Source: Spirometra erinaceieuropaei (taxonomy: Eukaryota > Platyhelminthes > Cestoda > Diphyllobothriidea > Diphyllobothriidae). Taken from it: 64,000 nt of DNA. Positions within the stretch are counted from its first letter, which is position 1. The number at the start of each line of letters is the position of its first letter. The notes beneath the pieces are model-generated. The model saw nothing but the letters and a program-made list of their open reading frames with translations, made no database searches and was not told the origin of the DNA. Where the stretch lies: positions 140,306 through 204,305 of the forward strand of contig CACRXP010000863.1 of assembly GCA_902702965.1 (NCBI GenBank), given 5' to 3'. Made by a program: the position numbers and the translations under genes. This document shows positions 55,583-64,000 of this stretch, piece after piece.

Positions 55583-56459
55583 CAGTAGATGTGCTGACTC
55601 AGGAAACCTTAACCAAAATTCTGAAATATGTTTTCGACTCGAAAAGAGTGCTTAAATAGAGTTGTAATATTAATAACCATGTGACCTTATCCCATAATAA
55701 TTCAAATAATTTTAGAATGCCGGCTTTTGAACGAAATTCTTTCCGGGCGTTTAAAAATCTACACTTTGTAAAAAATGCCTATTTATGTAGAATGAACTGT
55801 TCTTATGGATTTTCGATGTTCTTATAAATACAAATGTATTTCACGGAAAAAGTGTACAAGGATATGAATTATTTTACTCACTTTGTAGAAAATCACGTCG
55901 CCTTCAAATCTTACATTTGAGGAGAGGGTATAATTAAGTTTTAAAAAAGTTTCTGATAGTGAGATTTTTTAATGCCGTGAAATGTCCGTTCATAAATCAT
56001 CGTGTCACTCCATTTACCAGTGTTGCTTATAAAGTTTTCAATGCGGTTCAAATTCTCTACCAGATTTTATAAACTTAGTATGGTCTTCTTTTAATACGGT
56101 ATAGAAATGTATGCCTTTCCTTACACGAAATATGTACGGCTTTTATTTTGATAAACCTTAGTGCACTTGTAACGGCAGGTCGGGTTTAAAATTATTCGGG
56201 AATCAGCAAGGACTGTTAAGGCCGATTTATATCATTTGTTCGAGCATAAAGTTTGAAGGAGGCGTGATTTTCTTTCAAAAGAGGGCAGTTTTTTGCAGGA
56301 GGCCGGAAAAAATTTCGTTCGCAAACCTACATCCTGAAGTAAATGAAATAGCTTGGGATTATTTTGCACGGTAATTAACACTACGACCGTACTTAAGAAT
56401 CACTTGGAGTCGAAAATGCATTTCAGAATTTCCCCTTGCATCTCACTTGCACACTTATT
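55583..56459 (+). mobile_element. Tc1/mariner-like element, eroded
   Basis: CAGTAGATGTGCTGAC at the left; right end 'cttgcacacttattg' before TA. Core 'aaatgtccgttcataaatca' present. About 120 bp of the right arm is deleted near 56270. Confidence 0.65.
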
Positions 56460-56782
56460 GTAAACACAAGGACACCTGCAATCCAAAGGGAGGTTCATTT
56501 TTCCGTGTATGACTTATTGAAACTTATTTTTAAAAGAATATTTTTAATTCGATGTGCTAGAAGCTGTCATGTTACCATGGTTGGAGCAGCTAAATCTAAC
56601 CATAACCATTTTTCCTGGTCCAAGACAGGCGTATATTAAGCCCAGCTTCCAGTCGGCACTAGGGCGCTAGAAAACTCCCACTGTTATTATTGCATTTAAA
56701 AACCAAAGCACCCGAGTTATTGCAGTAAAATGACATTTTACGACTTTTCAGTCGTAAGGGTAATAAAACTAAAGTAAAAATA

Positions 56783-57776
56783 CAGTAGATACGCTAACTC
56801 ATGAAATGTCAACCAAAATTTCGAAATGCGTTCGCGTTTCGAAAAGATAAATTAAGTAGTGTTGTAAAACTAATCAAGATGCAGCATAAATCTATAATGA
56901 TCCAGTTGCCTCCGGGTGTCCGCTTTCGAAAAAAACATATTTTCGGCTGCATGCTAGATCTATATTCTGCAAAAAATTACTACTTATGTAGCATGCAATT
57001 TTCTCATTGATTTTCGATGCCCTTGAAAATTCAATTATATTTCACAAAAAAATGCATAAAAATATTCATTCTTTTATCCTTTCGATAGAAAATCACGTCT
57101 TCCTTCAATTTCATACTCAAAAGAAGAGTATAATTCGGTTTTAAAAACTCTTCTGATTCCCGAATAATTTTGAACCCGACCTGCTCCTACACTTGCATTC
57201 AGGGTTTCGAAACTAAAAGCTGTATATTTTCAGTGTACGGAAAACCATGCATTTCTCTACGGTGTTAAGAGGAGATCATATGGGGTTCATAAAATTAAGC
57301 AGTGGATTTTAGCAATATTGTTAACTTTACAAGCCACATTCGTAAATGCAGATACATGACATTTCATGAACGGTCATTTAACGGTATTAAAAAATCTCAC
57401 AATTAGAAACTTTTTAAAAATCGAATTATACTCTTCTTTTGAGTATGAACTTGGAAGAAGACATGATTGTCTACCGAACAGAGAAAAGAATGCATATTTT
57501 TACGCATGTTTTCCATGAAATATAAATGAATTTTCAAGGGCATCGAAAATCAATAAGAAAATTGCATGTTACTTAAGTAGTCATTTTTTGCAGGGTATAG
57601 ATCTTGCATGCAGCCGAAAATAAATTCTGTCGAAGGCCGACACCCTGAGGTAGCTGGATCATTATAGATTTATGCTGCATCATGATTAGTTTTACAACAC
57701 CACTTAATTTATTTTTTCGAAACGAGAACGCATTTCGAAATTTTGGTTGACATTTCATGAGTTAGCGCATCTTCTG
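56783..57776 (-). mobile_element. Tc1/mariner-like 1-kb long-TIR element, complete (GATGTGC subfamily)
   Basis: CAGTAGATACGC after TA (56781-56782); GCGCATCTTCTG before TA (57777-57778); 994 bp, the same length as the 50575 copy. The core is in the opposite orientation to 50575. Few differences between the copies suggest recent spread. Confidence 0.9.
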
Positions 57777-57779
57777 TAA

Positions 57780-59190
57780 TTTGCCCTTATTCATTTTAAT
57801 TATTTACTATGGGGTTTACGTTATCGCATTTCAGTCAGTTTGCAGAAAGTAAGAGAGAGAGAAAAATCGCCTTTCCGCTCTGGTATGGAAGCCATAACAG
57901 GAGTTTCGGAGATCATGGGAAGGCAGTTCCATTAAAATTGTGACAAATTCAGTATATTTCTCCGGTTACATGTCCATGCTCATAGGTCTAGGCAACGTAA
58001 ATACACATGTAAACCCTTACCGCACGATTCAAATTTATCATTTCATCTGAAGTCGTTTTTTCTATCTGCTTGGCTGCATATAGAAATACATCTCTTTTCC
58101 CCCAACATAGTTTCCATCGCCATTCTACAGTGCCTTATCCAATTCATGAAAGGTACCAAAATTTACGAATGATTGCTACTCACTCACAGACCCACAGTTA
58201 TGCATGCCAAATGATTCGGCCATTAAGTAAAAATTCTGGTCGATTTTTGCTCTAAACACCTTAATAATGGGCAGCCGGTTAAGCTCTCTGAGACTTCAGT
58301 AATACAAATCCCTTGATACGGTGAGCACTTAATTTTTCTCAGACCACTTTCTTTGTCTAGAAAATAGCAACTATAGGAGAATAAAAAAAATCATAGAAAA
58401 TTTTAGGTTAATGTTACGTTGGTTAGAAGTAAAAAATAATTCGGAAAAGCGGAAAATTCCAAAAATGTCAGAAATAGTTTCAGTCATCTAAACTTTGGTT
58501 TTATATGAGTGAAAAGCATGCCCATGGAAAAACTGGGTAAATATGACGGCACAAACAAAATAACACTTGGCAGTTTTTTTTAGTGAAACTCGCATTTAAA
58601 TATTCCTAAGAATTAATGTAATATCGGGTATGGCGGTTCGCCAACAGGCTACATTCTGATGATAGATTCTAACAAGGTCTCCTGGGGTTCTGTGGCATTT
58701 TTTGCGTTTTAAATTGGCTGAGATGCGATTCAGTAGGGCGAACAAGATTTTGCCTAATTCCGTCGTAGGATCAAAAGTTTTTATAACGCCACGTGTTGCC
58801 AGGCCGGCCAGTTACTAATGAATTTAAATAAAATCGACAGGTGTGATCGCAAGCGTGCCCTTTCGTGCATATAACTAGAACTCTTCTTTCGTGAAATTAA
58901 ATTGGGTTTTTTGTTTCTTTGGGATCACGTTGAGTTTAGGAAAGACCTTGAAATATCGCTGAATACTTCATGATTTTCATTGTTTCAGATCGGCCACCCA
59001 TAAAGTCATATTCACTATTACATATTTGTTAAAACCTTTGAAATAACATATTTGCTGAAGGCATTTCCGAAGTAATGAGCGTTTAGGTTCTCATTTTCAT
59101 GTTGAGGGTCGTTTAGGTCAGATTTGAAGACTTGTTCAAATAGGAAATTTTACCGTCGAATAAAATGGACGTCCACAAAGAATATGCTTT
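57780..59190. other. AT-rich sequence, no recognisable gene
   Basis: Small frames only, with no repeat matches. Confidence 0.35.
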
Positions 59191-59194
59191 TTCC

Positions 59195-59740
59195 TAATTC
59201 GGGTCCTGTCGAATGAGCCGCGACCAGGGAGCTGGAGCTGAGACTTTGTCTAGGTTGCGTGTGCTGCGAACTGCTCAAGTCATGGTTTCCCGGTCCTCAA
59301 TCAATCAATAAGCGCAACGGCCTCCCCGCTTCATGCCCGGCGCTGAGACCTTGCCTAGGCAAAGTAGTCAGCTGCGAGGAGAGCTTGTGAATGACCACTG
59401 TTCCTGGTATCAATTTCGACCAGCCAAATTGCCCAAGAGTCCACACGGATGACGAAATCCGACAGCCAGCAGCTCGACTGCATGCAATGAGCGCGGGAGC
59501 CGATAATCTTGACCGGCACACGGGCGCATAACAATTGCATGTCAGTTGCATACTTCAACACCTAGCCAGACGATCCGTGATGCACTCGGGAGCTGCCACC
59601 TGTGATAAGCATGTAGAGGCCCAGCAATTAAATCCTATAAATACTGCAACCCCTGGGCAATTTACCATCCCTATCTGACTCTGTCTCTGATGATGGATTC
59701 GAGTGAGAATCCGAAACGTCGGTCAAAGGAAGCCCCTGGT
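59195..59740 (+). mobile_element. PLE lineage I 3' end, with inverted junk at its 5' side
   Basis: 59195-59235 is minus-strand GIY-YIG sequence (ends in the HSTGP region). From about 59236 the plus strand gives LLKSWFPGPQSINKRNGLPA and a tail QPNCPRVHTDDEIRQPAARL like that at 35336. TATAAATA at about 59637 and the hammerhead-like motif at 59682-59723 follow. Confidence 0.7.
59682..59723 (+). ncRNA. Hammerhead-ribozyme-like motif
   Basis: CTGATGA, U, GGATTC, loop GAGTGA, GAATCC, GAAACGTC then GGTCAAAGG in place of AGGCAATAAA. Confidence 0.55.
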
Positions 59741-59741
59741 C

Positions 59742-60195
59742 CGACAGTTCGACCGTCGATTTCGACGATGTCCACCGTGTGCCCCACAGACTGCATTGTG
59801 GGAGCAGGGACGGTGACTTACGCAGGGGTTTATAGTGCCAGTAGACTTGCGTAGCATCTACCTACACTCTCTCCTCCTCCCCCGCCTGAGCCCGGTGTCA
59901 AGACCAAGTCAAGAAGACCGGAGACGGAGGAGGCCGCAGGTGGATGGCTCGGACGGATCCTCGCCTTGGCGCTCCACTCCGCACCCCCTGGTCCACACAC
60001 AAATGACCAGGATTTTGACCACAAAACAATGGGGTGGCGGCAGTGGTCCAGTTGAGCGACGAATGCCGACAACAGGGTCCGCCAGCGCACCCCGCAAATG
60101 TTGGCATTTGTTATTGCGAACAGATAATGCCTGCCAGAGTCCGATGTGGCCCCCGTGTTGGTCCAGCGCATCTAACACGTGGCCCGTTTAGAGGG
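59742..60195 (+). repeat. Medium-repeat family C, near-full copy
   Basis: Directly follows the PLE tail 'tccgacagttcgaccg'. Contains all family landmarks ending 'aacacgtggcccgtttagag'. Useful as reference with 26285-26792. Confidence 0.65.
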
Positions 60196-60199
60196 CACT

Positions 60200-61430
60200 A
60201 GCCCCTGGTCCAGCGATCTTGTCTCAGTCTTCGTATGCCACTTTTATTCACCTGGTCAGCATGATATAGTTGGCTAGTCTTGGGCGGGATGCTGTCAGTA
60301 AGTTGGCACAGTTTCTTCTGATATGCGAACGCTCCTGGCCTTGCACACGCCGCCAAAGTGACGCAGATCTGGATACAAACTGTATACGCTATCCTCCTCG
60401 AGTGCAGCACGTTAGACCGCTGATCATGTTTTTGACAGACGCAGTTGAGAGTCTGATGTCAATTTTTAATTTGGATTTTCCATATTGACTCCCAACTGAA
60501 ACCTACAACAGACACCAATTCGGCACAGCTGTCTCTGAGTCAGATTATGTACTTCACTCCAATAAAAGATGTCCTCTGAATTCTACTTCTACTGAAGCTC
60601 TATTTGACAACTTGCACGGTGAAGCCAATGGAAAATTTGAAATTTTGGCCGTTTATTTCATGCTGCTGAAAATGTTGATAATTTTCCTGCCGCCAATGGA
60701 TGAACATGCTTTTATCATTATATTATAACTATTTTTGTTATCTCAGTTCAATTCCAGGATCCGTTTTACGATAAGGAATGCACGGTAAAATTAACATGTA
60801 AATACTGGTATTTAAGTTAAACTGCTAGCGTTTTGCTCGTTCCGTCTGTAAATTACGTGCATGTACAAACAAACCGCACGAAAAGTAATATTCCATGTGT
60901 CCAAAACTGAGAATGACTATTTGGTGGTAGCCCTGTCTTTGACAATGGATATAATTTCCCAAACGGCAAAACGATTCGGTTCATTTAAACGAAAGGTTAA
61001 CTGTGTACGTTATGACTGCGCTTCGGGGCACGAAAGCGTACAGATTTGCTGTTAAAAATCGATAAAACATATGGGCTTCTGAAAATCACCTGCGTGTCAG
61101 CCAAATGATTCTCAAGGTCACCATCGACAAAAAATCAATTTTCAAGTGCAGCCAGATCTGTCTAGTAAATTTCTCAAAAATGAATTACTTTCCTGTCGAA
61201 AAAAGCACGGTTACATGCGCAAGCGACGTCTGGACCAGATATTAGCTTAAGAGGTTGCTCAAATATGTCACAACCGCCATTTTCGCTCAAACTTGTGAAC
61301 ATTTTGCTTGAGAAAATTACGCGGACGCATTTTTTGCACAAGAAAAGGACATTTCCTTGAAGACGCCGGAGGGAGGAGCAAAATGCGCAACGTTTTAGAC
61401 GCCCGAATTTTTTAACATCGGCTTCTGTCA
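60200..61430. other. No gene; diverged repeat G at 60990-61190
   Basis: AT-rich beyond 60430. 60990-61190 resembles 17400-17600 in order and wording of short motifs. The first 60 bp ('gtccagcgatcttgtctcag', 'cttttattcacctggtcagc') faintly resembles a PLE terminal repeat. Confidence 0.35.
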
Positions 61431-61431
61431 T

Positions 61432-61459
61432 CAGGTTTTATGAGATAGGTCACGCACTG
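61432..61459. mobile_element. Terminal snippet of the Tc1/mariner-like family
   Basis: 'ttttatgagataggtcacgc' then ACTGCA matches the last 28 bp of the GAGTGACC subfamily. Upstream similarity is weak. Confidence 0.4.
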
Positions 61460-61824
61460 CACCTCTTTAGCGATGAAAACTGTCGAGTCGATCGTAGATA
61501 ACTAGTTTGGTTAATAAGCTCTTGGCGTCATCCGGTCGATTCTAGCTTGATTACTTGGCTAATTCTGCTTGAGATGTCAGCTTGATATACAACAATTTAT
61601 TTAATTCTTTTCATTGCGGTAGTCTGGGTGTGTGACACGTCCCAAATTAGGTCGAACTCACGAATCCCGATGGGGATATCGTAGTTCAGGAGGTTAGAGC
61701 TTTGACCGTTTTTAGGCCTTGCCCCTGCTGTTGTCGATGCAACTGACTACCTCCGCAATTAGGTTGACTGGACTAATTTTGTGTCATCTATGCTTTCAAC
61801 GGTAATATTTCACATAGGCAGTAC

Positions 61825-61994
61825 AATGACATTTCAACCATCGTCGCCAACGATGTCCGTCGAGTGCTTTACAACGGGGTGAAGTAGGTAGAGTGACTTG
61901 CAAGTTTTTTAGTTGGCAATGAAGATAGACTTGCACAGCATCTACCGCACTATCTCCTCCCCACATGGGCTGGTGTCAAGGTAGAGTCAAGAAA
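61825..61994 (+). repeat. Medium-repeat family C, 5' part
   Basis: 'acatttcaaccatcgtcgcc', 'acttgcacagcatctaccgc' and 'ctggtgtcaaggtagagtca'. Truncated exactly where the lineage II PLE begins. Confidence 0.55.
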
Positions 61995-62477
61995 ACGGAA
62001 GGGGGGCCGAACTGTCACCAGGCTGCGAAGGTTCCATTGCCACCCGCTGAAACCTCAGCAGTCATCTACAAAATAAATTGCAATGAGGGCGACTGCAACT
62101 ATGTGGGCGAAACCGGGCGAAAGTTGCAAACTCGCCTACAGGAACACAAAGCGGCCACTCGGAGGTTAGACCCTAACTCTCAACTAGCAACACACGTTGG
62201 AGAAACGGGGCATACTTTTGACCTCCAGAGGGCTACTATCTTAGGCCGAGGCAACACAAAAACAGAACGGCTAACTCTCGAAGCGTGGTTCTCCGATGCC
62301 CACTCTATCAACAAGCATCTGGACATTCCTGCAGCTTACAAAGTCCTACGGCATCACAATCGTAAAGCTCAGGACCAAACAACCACACCGGACTTAATAA
62401 GGCCGCACGGAGATAGCCCGACGCTGAGTCTACTCGGTGAGGAAGAAGAAGAACCGCCAGACCAACCGCCCGACTAA
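61995..62477 (+). pseudogene. PLE GIY-YIG endonuclease domain (lineage II), intact core
   Basis: An open frame of 161 codons: PLPPAETSAVI, the GIY-YIG core YKINCNEGDCNYVGETGR, then LQTRLQEHKAATRRLDPNS, HVGETGHTFDLQRATIL, RLTLEAWFSDAHSINKHLDI, an Asp/Thr-rich stretch and GEEEEEPPDQPPD. The GIY-like VIY, the YVG, the Arg/His helix and the Glu in LEAWF are all present, so the domain looks complete. The upstream start codon lies in family C sequence, and the reverse transcriptase is absent, so the copy is not autonomous. Confidence 0.8.
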
Positions 62478-62652
62478 AGTCCAATCAGTTCCTCTCGACG
62501 GAGTAGTGACTCACAAAGCACACAGGCAAAACACCCGTCAACCATCTCCCGAGAGGCCGAGGCAGCGAGAGGAGGAAAAATCGATCAGCATGAGGCCGGC
62601 CAACACGACTGCCACTTTAAATTAAATTTCTGATCGATTAAGTGCATTTTAC

Positions 62653-62697
62653 GCTTTGACAATGAAGAGCCGACCCAGCTCTTTGAAACGTCAGCAA
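62653..62697 (+). ncRNA. Hammerhead-like motif, lineage II, altered core
   Basis: CTTTGACAATG, stem AAGAGC/GCTCTT with loop CGACCCA, TGAAACGTCAGC and AAATAAACC. The stem pairs perfectly and differs by compensation from 30631, but the CUGAUGA equivalent is UUGACAA. Confidence 0.4.
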
Positions 62698-62774
62698 TTA
62701 AATAAACCTCTTCCGGAGAACCTGTCTTCGTCTTCAATTAATCAACCCGGATATCTCAACTTTGCCAATCAGAG

Positions 62775-63640
62775 GTCATGGTTTGTTTGTCCTGGCATGG
62801 CAGACGCTTAAAAACCTTAAGGTAACATGATATACCATACGTGACGACTCAGAAACTATCTAAAAACCCCAACACGTGTTACACCGATATTCTGCCGCTG
62901 CATGACGCAAGTGCGAGACATCCAGTTCATCAGGGGTGCCCTAGCGTTCTCTCCGGTGCTTTTCCGGGAATATGTCGCCACTGAGACCTGTCTCATCGGG
63001 AAACGAAAGTGCAACACAATTGCCATTCTGGACTTTCGAGGACTCCATGATACTTTCATCCTTTGTAACACATCTCATAGATGCTGCACACATGATTGCT
63101 AAATTTTGCGCTACCTTTACAATGAAAACCTGCTATGATGTAAACACTAAATCGCATTTTACGAGGGCATTTATGAACATCCTCGTTATTCTCTTATCCT
63201 AGTAACCTTGAAATCATTGGCGCCCGACAGATGCGCGTTAGCTCTCGGGAGCAGCACACGGCCCTTTTTTAGAAATCTGTATCTGAAAGGGGATATTTTG
63301 GCGAGTATGACTGAAATGACGCCTAGTAAAGATGCATCCTCCGGCAGATTTCCGGAGGGCTGCAAGTCAGATTTCTCAGCAGAAATAAGTGAAGACCTGC
63401 TCTGACACGGTTCTATTTAAAATACTAAGTAAGTTCCTGCACACGTAGCCGAATCCAGTCTGTTCATTGATACTGCCTAAGGCTTCTGCAGTTTTAAGGT
63501 CACCCCGCGAGCGCAGGCTAGGGGATTCGACAAAAGGAAATAGAGTAGAACTGGATGCATGTATTTTGTGGCCAAATTCTATCTCATTCAGCCCTAGACA
63601 CGCACGACCAGCGCAATGTTTCTCACGCGCGATAAATAAA
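62775..63640. other. No recognisable gene
   Basis: Short overlapping frames, no repeats recognised. Confidence 0.3.
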
Positions 63641-63900
63641 CCGAACCGATAGGAAGATAAACACACGCAGGAAGAAGCAGACTCGGAGAGGAGGCGAATT
63701 TAAAGATCGGAGGCGGAGGCGGAGGCGGAGGAGGAGGAGGAGGAGGACGAGGAGGAGGACGAGGAGGAGGAGGAGGAGCAGGAGGAGCAGGAGGAGCAGA
63801 AGGAGGAGCTGGAGGAGGGGGCGGAGGAGGCGAAGAAGGAGAAAGACGAGTATATACCGACGGAGGGGTGAAAGTCGAGAGGAAAGGAAACAAAAAGGGG
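63640..63900 (+). repeat. Purine-rich GGA/GGC low-complexity tract
   Basis: Long GGAGGCGGAGGCGGAGGAGG-type run with few pyrimidines. Proline- and serine-rich minus-strand frames here are compositional artefacts. It could adopt triplex or G-quadruplex structures. Confidence 0.85.
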
Positions 63901-64000
63901 TGGGTAGAATGTCTGGGGAGGGAGGGAGAGAGGACGGAAATTGTAAGGGGAGTAAGCAGTCAACCAGGGGGCCGCTAAACGACTTCTCAGACCGACTGGT

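Larger units (their letters stand above)
61995..62773 (+). mobile_element. Penelope-like element lineage II, 5'-truncated
   Basis: Comprises the GIY-YIG frame, a polar tail, the hammerhead-like motif at 62653-62697, AAATAAACC and the terminal 'gatatctcaactttgccaat'. That terminus matches the left end of 30484-31532 and so defines the lineage II 3' terminus. Confidence 0.75.

Noticed and set aside
63594..63963. Proline- and serine-rich minus-strand frames
   Set aside because: Compositional artefact of the purine-rich tract.
1..64000. CRISPR array or bacterial operon
   Set aside because: No short regularly spaced repeats with unique spacers, and no prokaryotic gene density. Repeats are eukaryotic transposons.

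Overview
The window looks like repeat-dense, non-coding DNA from a metazoan nuclear genome. I find no credible host protein-coding gene, rRNA or functional tRNA gene. Open frames are short and stop-rich, and nearly all recognisable peptides are retroelement debris. The mix of Penelope-like retroelements (PLEs) with GIY-YIG endonuclease tails and hammerhead-like terminal motifs, a degenerate CCCTAA tract, tRNA-derived SINEs and 1-kb long-TIR DNA elements fits a large-genome flatworm. A diphyllobothriidean-type tapeworm is my best guess. The organism call is inference, not something the sequence proves.

Four repeat classes account for roughly half of the sequence. (1) A Tc1/mariner-like non-autonomous family of about 1 kb, with CAGT termini, TA target duplications, inverted arms of about 370 bp and a 250-bp core. 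Its best copies are at 3431-4425, 8142-9129, 36799-37794, 50575-51568 and 56783-57776, with many partial or nested copies. It falls into at least three terminal subfamilies. (2) 5'-truncated PLEs. Lineage I is at 11303-12339, 15546-16560, 20891-21796, 26982-28031, 32548-32890, 35100-35910, 44638-44900 and 59195-59740. Lineage II is at 30484-31532 and 61995-62773. Two more divergent lineages are at 44927-45400 and 40220-41020. Many copies carry the terminal repeat in inverted orientation at both ends, each with a hammerhead-ribozyme-like motif just upstream of AATAAA. (3) A tRNA-derived SINE (6655, 15085, 33140, 38870, 48735, 49030, 51571). (4) A medium-repeat 'family C' of about 450 bp (388, 26285, 35955, 41305, 50325, 59742, 61825).

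Minor elements are a 381-bp MITE (38357-38737, second copy 18545-18905), a 577-bp TIR element nested at 45619-46195, a degenerate CCCTAA tract (28125-28790), a 620-bp trinucleotide array (49622-50242), (GAA)n tracts and a purine-rich GGA tract (63640-63900). A 41-base assembly gap lies at 52017-52057. The remaining stretches (12.84-14.88, 18.9-20.1, 52.3-55.6, 57.8-59.2 and 62.8-63.6 kb) are AT-rich sequence in which I recognise nothing.

The most interesting signals are three. The hammerhead-like terminal motifs have a stem II that changes by compensatory substitutions between PLE copies, and one locus (44673-44839) carries two in tandem. A 1-kb near-perfect palindrome at 40012-41223 is built from a PLE insertion plus an inverted copy of its own target flank, bounded by identical 27-bp direct repeats. 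The long-TIR DNA family shows preserved hairpin architecture across diverged subfamilies.
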